Of a stretch of 64,000 nt of DNA, positions 51,174 to 59,254 are shown one piece after another. Location of the stretch: the NCBI GenBank assembly GCA_041228335.1, contig CP166130.1:1-64000 (forward strand). The letters run 5' to 3'. Every line of letters begins with the position of its first letter. Position 1 is the first letter of the stretch. A program made the position numbers and the translations under genes. Origin of the DNA: Alphaproteobacteria bacterium LSUCC0684 (lineage in GTDB: Bacteria; Pseudomonadota; Alphaproteobacteria; Puniceispirillales; UBA1172). The notes below the pieces were generated by a model, which was not told where the DNA came from, did no database searches, and worked only from the letters and a program-made list of their open reading frames with translations.

Positions 51174-53135
51174 ATGCCTGATCTTCTCTGGACCCCACGC
51201 CCTGATGCGATAGAGCAAACGGAAGTAGCACGTTTCGCGAAGAGCTTTCATGCGGCAACAGGGGTCGACTGGCGACAGGATTACGAAAAACTCTGGCGGG
51301 CGTCGGTGGATAAGCCTCAGTCGTTCTGGTCCCATCTCTGGGATTGGCATGGCATTCTGGGAACGAAAGGCGACGTTGTGCTCCGTGATCCGGACCAGAT
51401 GACCGGCGGGCAGTTCTTCCCTGATGGGATACTGAATTACGCTGAAAACATGCTTGTTCATGCTGATGAACGACCTGCCATCATTGCCCATCGCGAAGAA
51501 GGTGGCCGGCGGGTGCTGAGCCGGGCGGAACTGAAAGAAAAGACGCTGGCCCTGGCGGGATGGATGAAGGCCGAAGGCATCGGCCCGGGTGACCGGGTTG
51601 CCGCCTATACCCCCAATACGCCGGAAGCCATCATCACCATGCTGGCCGCGGCAAGTATCGGGGCGGTGTTTTCGTCCTGTTCAAGTGATTTCGGCCTCGG
51701 CGGGGTGACGGACCGGTTCGGCCAGATCAAGCCTGTCCTGCTGATGGCCGCTGAAGGCTACCGCTATAACGGCAAGGCCATTGACCGCCGCGATATCATC
51801 GCTGATCTGACCAAGGCCATCCCGTCCATCCGGTCCGTGCTGATCGTCCCGTTTCTTGAGGATGCACCCGATCTCGGCAGTATCCCGAATGTAACGATGT
51901 TCGATGATGCGCTGGCAGCAGACCCGGTCGACGGGTTTCTGCCCATGCCATTCAATCACCCGCTTTATATCATGTACTCATCAGGGACCACCGGGGCGCC
52001 GAAATGCATCACCCATGGCGCGGGCGGAACACTGATCCAGCACATAAAGGAGCACCGGCTGCATTGCGATACAAAGGCAGGGGATGTGGTCTTCTATTTC
52101 ACCACATGTGGGTGGATGATGTGGAACTGGCTGGTCTCCGCTCTTGCGGTTGAAGCGGCGGTGGTGCTCTATGAAGGCAACCCGTTTTTTCCCGGGCCAG
52201 AAAGGCTCTGGCAGATGGCTTCCACGGAGAAGATCAACCTCTTCGGGACGTCGGCCAAATATATCGATGCGGTGCGCAAAAGCGGCTACCGCCCCGGGGA
52301 GGCGGTGGATCTCAGCCATTTGCGGGTGATCTGCTCAACCGGCTCCCCCCTGACAACCGATGGGTTTGATTTTGTCTACAAGGCCATTCATCCTGAAGTT
52401 CAACTGGCCAGCATTTCGGGCGGGACAGACCTTATCTCCTGTTTTGTGCTGGGCTGTCCTGTTCTGCCGGTCCATGCCGGCGAGATACAGGTACGCGGGC
52501 TGGGGATGGCCGTGGATATCTGGGATGAAGACGGGAAATCTGTTTCAGGAGTGCAGGGTGAACTGGTGTGCACAAAGCCTTTCCCGTCCATGCCGATCGG
52601 TTTCTGGGATGACGCCGATGGTAGCAAATACCGCGCTGCCTATTTTGAACATTTTCCGGGGATCTGGCGGCATGGTGACTGGGCAACCCTGACCGAGCGT
52701 GGCGGGATCATCATCCATGGGAGATCTGATGCAACATTGAATCCCGGCGGTGTGCGTATCGGCACGGCTGAAATATATCGCCAGGTTGAATCCTTTGATG
52801 AGGTTCTCGAGGCTCTTGTTATCGGCCAGACTATTGAAAGCGATGGCGCGAAGGATGTTCGGGTCGTGCTGTTTGTCCGCATGACCGAGGGCGCTGAACT
52901 GACCGATGATCTCAAGGACCGGATCAAGGCGGCAATACGGAAAGGGGCAACCCCTCGACATGTTCCGTCATATATTCTTGAAGTGGCGGATATCCCGCGT
53001 ACGCGCTCCGGGAAGATTACCGAACTTGCCGTGCGCGATGTGGTCGAGGGACGCGAGGTCAAGAATACCGAAGCTCTTTCCAACCCCGAAGCTCTGGAGA
53101 ATTTCCGCAATCGTCCGGAACTAAACCAGGCCTGA
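51174..53135 (+). CDS. Acetoacetate--CoA ligase
   Basis: Activates acetoacetate to acetoacetyl-CoA with ATP, used for ketone-body or PHB-derived carbon. The 653-residue product has the acyl-adenylating core: YSSGTTGAPK near 267-276, GTSAKYIDAVRKSGYRPG, SISGGTD near 406-412, and the C-terminal RTRSGKITELAVRD with the catalytic lysine. N-terminal LWTPRPDAIEQT... and the FWSHLWDW segment identify the acetoacetyl-CoA synthetase branch rather than acetyl-CoA synthetase. ATG 51174 gives the family length; an in-frame GTG at 51075 is possible. trxB follows 17 bases later. Confidence 0.93.
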   Translation: MPDLLWTPRPDAIEQTEVARFAKSFHAATGVDWRQDYEKLWRASVDKPQSFWSHLWDWHGILGTKGDVVLRDPDQMTGGQFFPDGILNYAENMLVHADERPAIIAHREEGGRRVLSRAELKEKTLALAGWMKAEGIGPGDRVAAYTPNTPEAIITMLAAASIGAVFSSCSSDFGLGGVTDRFGQIKPVLLMAAEGYRYNGKAIDRRDIIADLTKAIPSIRSVLIVPFLEDAPDLGSIPNVTMFDDALAADPVDGFLPMPFNHPLYIMYSSGTTGAPKCITHGAGGTLIQHIKEHRLHCDTKAGDVVFYFTTCGWMMWNWLVSALAVEAAVVLYEGNPFFPGPERLWQMASTEKINLFGTSAKYIDAVRKSGYRPGEAVDLSHLRVICSTGSPLTTDGFDFVYKAIHPEVQLASISGGTDLISCFVLGCPVLPVHAGEIQVRGLGMAVDIWDEDGKSVSGVQGELVCTKPFPSMPIGFWDDADGSKYRAAYFEHFPGIWRHGDWATLTERGGIIIHGRSDATLNPGGVRIGTAEIYRQVESFDEVLEALVIGQTIESDGAKDVRVVLFVRMTEGAELTDDLKDRIKAAIRKGATPRHVPSYILEVADIPRTRSGKITELAVRDVVEGREVKNTEALSNPEALENFRNRPELNQA

Positions 53136-53152
53136 AACCGGAGAAGATGTCT

Positions 53153-54091
53153 ATGAGTGCAGAAAAAGTTGTTATTATTGGTACCGGCGCGGCTGGTCTT
53201 ACCGCGGCGATCTATGCGGCCCGCGCCAATCTGAACCCCCTTGTGCTCGCAGGCCTGCAGCCAGGTGGTCAGTTGACGATCACCACCGATGTCGAAAACT
53301 ATCCCGGTTTTGCCGAGGTGGTGCAGGGGCCGTGGCTGATGCAGCAGATGCAGGCCCAGGCTGAAAATGTCGGCGCCAGGGTGGAATATGATCTTGTTAT
53401 CGGCATAGATGCATCGGCGCGCCCATTTGTTCTCCATTGCGACAGCGAGACCGAGATCAGGGCGGAAAGCGTGATCATCGCGACGGGCGCCCAGGCGCGC
53501 TGGCTCGGGCTTGAAAGCGAGACGACCTTCAATGGAAGGGGTGTGTCGGCCTGCGCTACCTGCGACGGTTTCTTCTACCGGGACAAGAAAGTCGTCGTGG
53601 TTGGCGGCGGGAATACCGCCGTCGAAGAAGCGCTTTATCTTGCTAATATCTGCAGTCATGTCACCCTTGTGCATCGGCGTGACAGCCTTCGGGCGGAACA
53701 GATCATGCAGGAACGGCTCATGCGGACGGAAAATATCACTGTTCTCTGGAACAGGGTTGTGGAGGAAGTGCTGGGCGATGCAGGCATGGGTGGCGGGGTC
53801 ACTGGTCTCAAACTCGGTTCAACCGCGGGTGAAGAGGTGATGGAGCTTGCCGCGGACGGCCTGTTTGTTGCTATCGGGCATGATCCGGCCACCACGGCCT
53901 TCAAGGGGGTCATCGACATGGATGACGAGGGCTATATCAAGGCTGATCCCGGCAGCACGCGGACCTCGGTTGAAGGGATTTTTGCCGCAGGAGATTGCGT
54001 TGACAAGATCTACCGTCAGGCGGTCACTGCTGCGGGCATGGGCTGTATGGCTGCCCTTGACGCGGAACGCTGGCTCGGAATGCAGCACTGA
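53153..54091 (+). CDS. trxB: Thioredoxin reductase
   Basis: Flavoprotein passing electrons from NADPH to thioredoxin. The 312-residue product has the FAD motif VVIIGTGAAGLTAAIYAARA near 6-25, the redox-active CATC at 134-137, the NADPH motif VVVVGGGNTAVEEALYLAN near 145-163 and the C-terminal AAGDCVDKIYRQAVTAAGMGCMAALDAERWL. ATG 53153 has GGAGA with eight bases of spacing; ATG 53147 is too close to it. The gene overlaps nothing but lies directly after acetoacetate--CoA ligase and converges with the MFS gene at one base. Confidence 0.97.
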   Translation: MSAEKVVIIGTGAAGLTAAIYAARANLNPLVLAGLQPGGQLTITTDVENYPGFAEVVQGPWLMQQMQAQAENVGARVEYDLVIGIDASARPFVLHCDSETEIRAESVIIATGAQARWLGLESETTFNGRGVSACATCDGFFYRDKKVVVVGGGNTAVEEALYLANICSHVTLVHRRDSLRAEQIMQERLMRTENITVLWNRVVEEVLGDAGMGGGVTGLKLGSTAGEEVMELAADGLFVAIGHDPATTAFKGVIDMDDEGYIKADPGSTRTSVEGIFAAGDCVDKIYRQAVTAAGMGCMAALDAERWLGMQH

Positions 54092-55288
54092 TCACGGACG
54101 CGCCGGCGCTGCCATGGGCAGGGGCTTCTCCCGGATCAGGATATGCAGGATGAAGGCGGCCAGCCCGGCAATCAGGTTGATGACCCACATGATCTCATAA
54201 TTGCCGTAGAGATCGTAAAGTCTCCCACCCAGCCAGGCGCCCATGAACGAGCCGAGCTGATGCGAGAGAAAAACAAATCCATAGAGCGTGGCGAGATAAC
54301 GCGGCCCGAAGAATGTCACAATAAGCCCGCTCGTCAGCGGGATCGTACCAAGCCAGACAAACCCCATCGCCGCGCCAAAGATCAGCGCAGATGTTCCGGA
54401 GACCGGCAGGCTGATAAAGACGGCGATGATCAATGTACGGGCCAGATAGATGAGCGCGAGGGGAATTTTCTTGGAGGTGACGCCGCCAATCCAGCCGAAA
54501 AACAGGGCCCCGGCAATATTGAAAAGGCCGACCAGCGACAACGCCCAGCTGGCAATCGACGGGTCCACGTTATGATCTCGCAGATAGATCGGCAGGTGAG
54601 TTGCAATAAACACAAGATGCAACCCGCAGACAAAAAATCCCATTGTCAGCAGGATATAGTCACGTGAACTGAAGGCGTGCCGGATCGTGCGCCCGATGGT
54701 TGCTTCGGCCACCATGGCGGTATTGCTGTCATCGGCGCCGCGCAGGCCGTAGCCGATGGCAATCATCATCGCGGCTATCATTGACATGCTGAGCATGGCG
54801 GCCTGCCAGCCGAAATCGAGGATCATGATCTGGGTCAGCGGCACGAGGGCAAACTGGCCAAAAGACCCGAGCGACGTCACAATACCAAGGGCAAGGGGAC
54901 GACGGGCATCCGAAACCGACCGGCTGACCGCCCCAAGCGCCACGGCCATGCCAGCACTCCCGAGGCCAAGGCCGATCATGAAATTCCCGAGCACAACACC
55001 GGCAGGCGTCACAAGTCCTGTCATGATGGCAAGGCCGCCGGCGTAGAGAATTCCCCCTATTGAGGCAACCCGCCAGCCGCCAATCTTGTCCGCAAGCATC
55101 CCGAAGAAAGGCGACGACAGCCCCCAGAGCAGGTTCTGGATGGCAATGGCAAAGGAGAAAACCTCGCGCCCGGTCCCCATCTCAAGGCTGACCGGGCCGA
55201 GAAAAAGACCCATGGACTGGCGGATGCCAAGGCTGATGGTGACCAGCGCGGATGCACTGAAAAGGATGATAAGCCAGCGATTGTTCAT
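54092..55288 (-). CDS. Major facilitator superfamily transporter
   Basis: A 398-residue inner-membrane carrier with twelve hydrophobic segments and a central cytoplasmic loop (about 185-210). Conserved motif A-like sequence GMLADKIGGWRVASIGG lies near 63-79, and the second-half equivalent WIGGVTSKKIPL near 266-277. The pattern SLGIRQSMGLFLGPVSLEMG resembles the monocarboxylate/oxalate-formate type (MCT-like) of bacterial MFS carriers. Substrate unknown. It converges with trxB, whose stop is adjacent. Confidence 0.85.
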   Translation of the reverse strand: MNNRWLIILFSASALVTISLGIRQSMGLFLGPVSLEMGTGREVFSFAIAIQNLLWGLSSPFFGMLADKIGGWRVASIGGILYAGGLAIMTGLVTPAGVVLGNFMIGLGLGSAGMAVALGAVSRSVSDARRPLALGIVTSLGSFGQFALVPLTQIMILDFGWQAAMLSMSMIAAMMIAIGYGLRGADDSNTAMVAEATIGRTIRHAFSSRDYILLTMGFFVCGLHLVFIATHLPIYLRDHNVDPSIASWALSLVGLFNIAGALFFGWIGGVTSKKIPLALIYLARTLIIAVFISLPVSGTSALIFGAAMGFVWLGTIPLTSGLIVTFFGPRYLATLYGFVFLSHQLGSFMGAWLGGRLYDLYGNYEIMWVINLIAGLAAFILHILIREKPLPMAAPARP

Positions 55289-55397
55289 GAAAAAATATCC
55301 AGGTTGACAGCTGGATTACTTTAGGCGAGGGGCGCGGGCAGAACAAGCGAAAGGAGTATCAGGGAGCACCTTCGTGAGTTGATATTTTTCAATCCCA

Positions 55398-55423
55398 AGC
55401 CAGGACTCGCTTCACCCCTGGCT
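55398..55423. other. Hairpin in the gap between the MFS and cold-shock genes
   Basis: AGCCAGG pairs with CCTGGCT over seven base pairs with a 12-base loop. It lies 53 bases beyond the stop of the cold-shock-domain gene on the minus strand and could end that transcript, but no T-run follows in either direction. Confidence 0.35.
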
Positions 55424-55475
55424 GGCCTTGTCACCAATGTCTTTCCGGGCGAAGTGTTTATCCCCCGGGTGACGG

Positions 55476-56108
55476 TCAAGACGTTTCCTCGGAAAGGTCA
55501 ATTATATCCAGATCGGCATCATCATCGATATCATCTTGCATGTCGCGTCTGAGCAGGTCATTGCCGCTTATCTCCTCAGCGCAGAGATCTGCGCTATGGG
55601 TATCATTGCCTTCAGCATAGAAACGGATGGTGGAAACCTGTTCCCCGCGGTCTCCTGCTTCCACCCTGACCAGAATCTTCTGGCCGGTATCCAGCATGGC
55701 AAGACCATTATCCTCGAGTACGCGCGAGTGGATGAAGATATCTTCATCATGGCCGTCGATCATGATGAAACCATACCCTTTGGAATCGTTAAAGAACTTC
55801 ACGGTGGCGATCTCTTCGTCTTCATCGGGTGTCTCGGCGATGAGTTGCGGCGGAATTGGAGGCCGTTCAATACCAAAGAGGCAGTTCACAATCTGCCCGC
55901 GTTCGGTCGTTGTCAGGCTTACCGTAACCAAGTCCTCGTTCTGGAGGCGATACAACCCGAAGGCCAGAAGAGCCGACCGATGGATGAAGACTTCATCACC
56001 ATCCACTTCTATGAATCCATAGCCGCGGCGTTCGCTGAACCACTTCACCTTTCCCTGAAATCTTTTCGTGCCATCTTCAAAAGAGGTCTTTTTTGCTGAC
56101 ATTACCAT
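55476..56108 (-). CDS. Double cold-shock-domain protein
   Basis: RNA- or ssDNA-binding protein of 210 residues with two cold-shock domains. The first (about 17-80) has RNP1 RRGYGFIEV and RNP2 EVFIHRSAL; the second (about 98-165) has KGYGFIMID and DIFIHSRVL. The acidic C-terminal tail (about 180-210, DDIDDDADLDIID) is unlike CspA and typical of alphaproteobacterial double-CSD proteins. Its leader contains a strong hairpin about 45 bases before the start, and a Fur box lies further upstream. The first of two in-frame ATGs (56108, 56102) is used because GGAAG is ten bases ahead. Confidence 0.92.
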   Translation of the reverse strand: MVMSAKKTSFEDGTKRFQGKVKWFSERRGYGFIEVDGDEVFIHRSALLAFGLYRLQNEDLVTVSLTTTERGQIVNCLFGIERPPIPPQLIAETPDEDEEIATVKFFNDSKGYGFIMIDGHDEDIFIHSRVLEDNGLAMLDTGQKILVRVEAGDRGEQVSTIRFYAEGNDTHSADLCAEEISGNDLLRRDMQDDIDDDADLDIIDLSEETS

Positions 56109-56150
56109 CGATTTTCATCTTCCATACGCATTGCGTTTATGTCTTCACGC

Positions 56151-56195
56151 CCATCCAAGGTAAAACTTCGGCAAGCAAATTTTCACCTTGGATGG
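56151..56195 (-). promoter_or_regulatory. Strong hairpin in the leader of the cold-shock-domain gene
   Basis: CCATCCAAGGT (56151-56161) pairs perfectly with ACCTTGGATGG (56185-56195); with one bulged base the stem continues through AAAA/TTTT. No T-run follows on either strand, so it is not a plain terminator. It begins 43 bases before the gene start (minus strand). A second small hairpin, ACGCA-T-TGCGT (56126-56136), sits between it and the start. If transcribed as 5' leader it could be a temperature-sensitive or antitermination structure, as in cspA. Confidence 0.5.
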
Positions 56196-56241
56196 TGCGA
56201 ATCGTATAAAACTAATGGTATTTGAAATATGTTAATAAACA

Positions 56242-56260
56242 CTTAATGATAATCATTATT
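56242..56260 (+). promoter_or_regulatory. Fur box upstream of the DUF3047 gene
   Basis: 16 of 19 bases match the classical Fur consensus, with an unbroken 16-base match over TAATGATAATCATTAT. It lies 60 bases before the DUF3047 ATG, in an AT-rich stretch suited to a promoter, and about 134 bases from the divergent cold-shock gene. Confidence 0.85.
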
Positions 56261-56320
56261 GTGAAAAATTCTTTGCGGTCTTATGGTTGACCTTGAATTT
56301 TCGGGCTTGGGAATCTGCGT

Positions 56321-57040
56321 ATGCTCCTGTTGAGACTATTCTCCGGCATGGCTGGACTTCTTGTCGCTGTTTGGGTAATGGCGGCTGCAGGTCCTGCTTC
56401 GGCGGAGCTTGATCAGGCGTTGCTTGACGCGGGGTGGGATGAAATTCTCTTCGATGAGGCCACACCCAACCGGTTTGAAGCCATCATGGAGGATGGCCGG
56501 GTCATCGGGCTGAATGTGCTGTCGGACCGTACGGTATCCGTTGCATTTCTCACGCTGGATACAGATATACGACGCAATCCGGTCCTCAGCTGGCAGTGGC
56601 GGAGTGATCTTCCGGGCGTTGATACCGATACCACCCGTAAAGGTGGTGACGATCGCACGCTGGCGCTTTACATCGCTTTTCCCTGGCAGAAGAAAGATGC
56701 CAGCTTTTCCGAGCAGCTTCAGCGCCCCCTGATTGAAGCGCTCAAGGGCAAGGATACGCCAGGTCGTGTGCTGACCTATGTCTGGGGCGGCGGCGCGGAA
56801 GAAGGGGAGCGCTTTGAAAATCCCTATACCGGAAAATACGGAGCGATGATCATCCGTAAACGCCCTTCGGCTGAAACCGGCCGCTGGTATGATGAGGAAG
56901 TCGATATTGCCCGGGATTTCGAAGATGCGTTCGGCTTTGCCCCTGCCGATCCGATCTATATTGCCATCGGGGCCGACAGCGATGATACCGGGGTCAGAGT
57001 CGAGGCGGCGGCGAGGAACTTTGTCTTCAAGCCGCGTTGA
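56321..57040 (+). CDS. DUF3047 family exported protein
   Basis: A 239-residue protein of unknown function with a signal peptide ending near GPASA-EL. The DUF3047 domain covers most of the rest: NPVLSWQWRSDLPGVDTDTTRKGGDDRTLALYIAF near 86-120, LTYVWGGGAEEGERFENPYTGKYGAMIIRK near 151-180 and the ending PIYIAIGADSDDTGVRVEAAARNFVF. It would act in the periplasm. A near-consensus Fur box upstream suggests it is induced under iron limitation. It converges with pyrF. Confidence 0.88.
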   Translation: MLLLRLFSGMAGLLVAVWVMAAAGPASAELDQALLDAGWDEILFDEATPNRFEAIMEDGRVIGLNVLSDRTVSVAFLTLDTDIRRNPVLSWQWRSDLPGVDTDTTRKGGDDRTLALYIAFPWQKKDASFSEQLQRPLIEALKGKDTPGRVLTYVWGGGAEEGERFENPYTGKYGAMIIRKRPSAETGRWYDEEVDIARDFEDAFGFAPADPIYIAIGADSDDTGVRVEAAARNFVFKPR

Positions 57041-57114
57041 TCTGCTCTTTTTTCCTGAAATGAAAGGCTTGTTCTGCAAAGCCAGTGGCCTGAAGAACTG
57101 GCCGAAAGACAGGT

Positions 57115-58029
57115 TCAGTTGCCGCGAATCGTGCGGATGGCGGCATCCACCGCCTTGTCGATGGCCTGACGCCAGCCAGCCAGCTGTCTGGCCTCGGCAG
57201 CTTCTGCCGGGAAAGTAATCCCGCGGGATGTATTGACAATCCCGCCTTCCGGCCCTTCCGGCCCTTCAACCAGCCCGGCCAAAGCTTCCTCGCGGCCGCC
57301 GCCCTGGGCACCAAAGCCGGGAACGAGAAAAAGGGCCGAAGGTAAAAGGCGCCGCAGGGTAGCGGCCTCTTCGGGCCATGTTGCGCCGGCGACGATACCA
57401 AGGCTTGAGAAGCCGGATTTTCCCTCATGAGCTTCGATGAGTGGCCGCAGACCATCTGCAAGATGGTGGAAGACCGGGCGCCCGTCGCGGGCTTCTAGGC
57501 CCTGGATATCAGCCGAGCCGGGGTTACTCGTCCGGGTCAGCACGAAAAGCCCTGATGCGGTGCTGTCTGCCACATCGATGAACGGCTTTAATGTATCAAG
57601 GCCGAGAAACGGATTAACGGTCAGCGCATCGGAAGGAAAGCCTGCCGCATGGCCGAGCCACCCTTTGGCATAGGCAGCAGAGGTCGAGCCGATATCCCCG
57701 CGCTTGGCATCCATGATCACCAGCATCCCCAGTGCCATGGCTTCGCGCGACAGATCAGCAAGAATGGACATGCCCGCCGGGCCAAGGCGCTCAAACATGG
57801 CGGCCTGTGGCTTGATCACCGGGACCTTGCCGTGAAGACGGGTCAGTATCTCAAAGCAGAAATCACGCAAGCTTTCGGCGGTGGCCGGGGCGGTGTCGGA
57901 CATGTCGCCACGTCGAAACAGGGCCGGGATCAGGTCAAGATGCGGGTCGATGCCCGCGCAAAGAGGATTGCCCCGTGCCCGGGTCTGTTCTGTCAGGCGG
58001 CTGGCGAAATCCGGCAGGTCTGCCATCAT
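57115..58029 (-). CDS. pyrF: Orotidine 5'-phosphate decarboxylase (PyrF, long type)
   Basis: Converts OMP to UMP in pyrimidine synthesis. The 304-residue product is the longer PyrF type found in actinobacteria, Myxococcus and some proteobacteria: LCAGIDPHLDLIP near 23-35, VIKPQAAMFERLGPAGM near 73-89, the catalytic MDAKRGDIGSTSAAYA near 105-120, and LFVLTRTSNPGSADIQ. AGGAG four bases before the ATG at 58029 settles the start. It is the last gene of an operon with DUF1244 and gapR-like genes (gaps of 19 and 7 bases). Confidence 0.94.
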   Translation of the reverse strand: MMADLPDFASRLTEQTRARGNPLCAGIDPHLDLIPALFRRGDMSDTAPATAESLRDFCFEILTRLHGKVPVIKPQAAMFERLGPAGMSILADLSREAMALGMLVIMDAKRGDIGSTSAAYAKGWLGHAAGFPSDALTVNPFLGLDTLKPFIDVADSTASGLFVLTRTSNPGSADIQGLEARDGRPVFHHLADGLRPLIEAHEGKSGFSSLGIVAGATWPEEAATLRRLLPSALFLVPGFGAQGGGREEALAGLVEGPEGPEGGIVNTSRGITFPAEAAEARQLAGWRQAIDKAVDAAIRTIRGN

Positions 58030-58036
58030 CGCTCTC

Positions 58037-58297
58037 CTAGAGAATGCCGAGGGCGGAGCGATAGAGTTCAAGGACAGCGTCCTGTTCCATCAGGCTGTCT
58101 CTGTCCATTGCGCGGAGCTTGATCACCTGACGCATGATCTTCGGATCAAGACCATGCCCTTTGGCTTCGGCATAGACATCACGGATATCAGCCATAAGCC
58201 CCGCCTTTTCCTCTTCGAGACGTTCGATTCGCTCAACATATTGGCGCAGCATTTCCGGGGCTGGTGCCCCTGTTCTCAGGTGTTCTGATGGCGGCAT
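58037..58297 (-). CDS. GapR family (DUF2312) nucleoid-associated protein
   Basis: A small (86-residue) coiled-coil DNA-binding protein. Like Caulobacter GapR, it has RQYVERIERLEEEKAGLMADIRDVYAEAKGHGLDPKIMRQVIKLR near 18-62 and an ending LELYRSALG. GapR binds overtwisted AT-rich DNA and aids topoisomerases during replication. AGGGA seven bases before the ATG supports the start. It lies between DUF1244 and pyrF genes in an operon; the protein is nearly specific to alphaproteobacteria, which helps place the organism. Confidence 0.93.
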   Translation of the reverse strand: MPPSEHLRTGAPAPEMLRQYVERIERLEEEKAGLMADIRDVYAEAKGHGLDPKIMRQVIKLRAMDRDSLMEQDAVLELYRSALGIL

Positions 58298-58316
58298 GGA
58301 TAGATTCCCTGTCAGG

Positions 58317-58613
58317 TTAATGGTTATGGGACTGCTTGAGCGCTTCCATCTGTTCTGGCGTGGCCTCGGTCTGGTATCTGTCTTTCCATTCCGCGTAGGG
58401 CATGCCGTAAATCAGTTCGCGAGCCGTGTCATTATCGATGGATTGGCCTGCTTCCTCGGCGGCTTCCCTGTACCAGCGGGAAAGGCAGTTCCGGCAGAAG
58501 CCGGCAAGATTCATCATATCGATATTCTGGACATCGGTCCGTTCCTGGAGGTGTGAAACCAGGCGGCGGAAAGCAGCGGCTTCAAGCTCGGTCCGGGATG
58601 ATGATTTGTCCAT
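58317..58613 (-). CDS. DUF1244 family protein
   Basis: A 98-residue helical protein of unknown function. DVQNIDMMNLAGFCRNCLSRWYREAAEE near 27-54 and YGMPYAEWKDRYQTEATPEQ near 69-88 are the diagnostic segments of DUF1244; the CRNC pair could bind a metal. GAGGGA with eight bases of spacing supports the ATG at 58613. It opens the operon that continues with the GapR-like and pyrF genes. Confidence 0.93.
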   Translation of the reverse strand: MDKSSSRTELEAAAFRRLVSHLQERTDVQNIDMMNLAGFCRNCLSRWYREAAEEAGQSIDNDTARELIYGMPYAEWKDRYQTEATPEQMEALKQSHNH

Positions 58614-58715
58614 GATCAGTTCCCTCAGATTGGGTGAATTATGCTGTCGTCATCATAACGCCAACCCCTGGCGCTTCAAGATAGTATAAAGACCTATAAT
58701 GATTTTTGCCTTGCC

Positions 58716-58767
58716 TAAGTTTTTTGCTTTACTTAAAATCGGCATATGTTCCAGTTGCCTGAACTGG
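58716..58767. promoter_or_regulatory. Dyads upstream of mntR (candidate autoregulatory sites)
   Basis: TAAGT-N10-ACTTA (58716-58735) and CCAGTT-GCCTG-AACTGG (58751-58767) lie 32 to 83 bases before the mntR start in an AT-rich stretch. Either could be the operator of MntR or of another regulator; neither matches the enterobacterial MntR box. Confidence 0.35.
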
Positions 58768-58798
58768 TTCACCACCCACGCAGCGCAGGAACAATTCC

Positions 58799-59254
58799 AT
58801 GGCGAGCCCGGAAAATTCCATCACCGACTGGCAGGCAAGAGCATATGAGAGTGCAAGCCGTTTTGAACGGATCCGGCGCGCCCACCAGAGCGAGGTGGCG
58901 GAAGACTACGTTGAGATGATCGCGGATCTGATTGCGGAAACCGGGGAAGCACGCGCCGTTGATCTGGCCGCGCGCTTCGGCGTTACGGCACCGACGGTGA
59001 ACGCCACCATTCAGCGACTGGCGAGGGAAGGGCTGGTGATAACGCAACCTTACCGGTCTATCTTTCTCACCGATGCTGGTCGCGAACTTGCCGATCGTTG
59101 CGCCAAAAGACATGCAATTGTCCGGGATTTTCTGATTGCCATCGGGGTTGACCCCGAAACGGCCGAAGCCGATGCCGAAGGGCTTGAGCACCATGTGAGC
59201 CATGAGACACTGGATGCTTTCAGGAATGTTATCAAAAAAGGTGTGAAGGCCTAG
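58799..59254 (+). CDS. mntR: Manganese-responsive transcriptional regulator MntR (DtxR family)
   Basis: A 151-residue iron-dependent-repressor-type regulator. The winged helix is QSEVAEDYVEMIADLIAETGEARAVDLAARFGVTAPTVNATIQRLAREGLV near 30-80, and the metal domain has RHAIVRDFLIAIGV and EGLEHHVSHETLDAF near 122-137, typical of proteobacterial MntR. It would repress manganese uptake when manganese is replete; no manganese transporter is adjacent. ATG 58799 has AGGA upstream. Its stop overlaps that of the convergent GT39 gene by four bases. Confidence 0.93.
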   Translation: MASPENSITDWQARAYESASRFERIRRAHQSEVAEDYVEMIADLIAETGEARAVDLAARFGVTAPTVNATIQRLAREGLVITQPYRSIFLTDAGRELADRCAKRHAIVRDFLIAIGVDPETAEADAEGLEHHVSHETLDAFRNVIKKGVKA

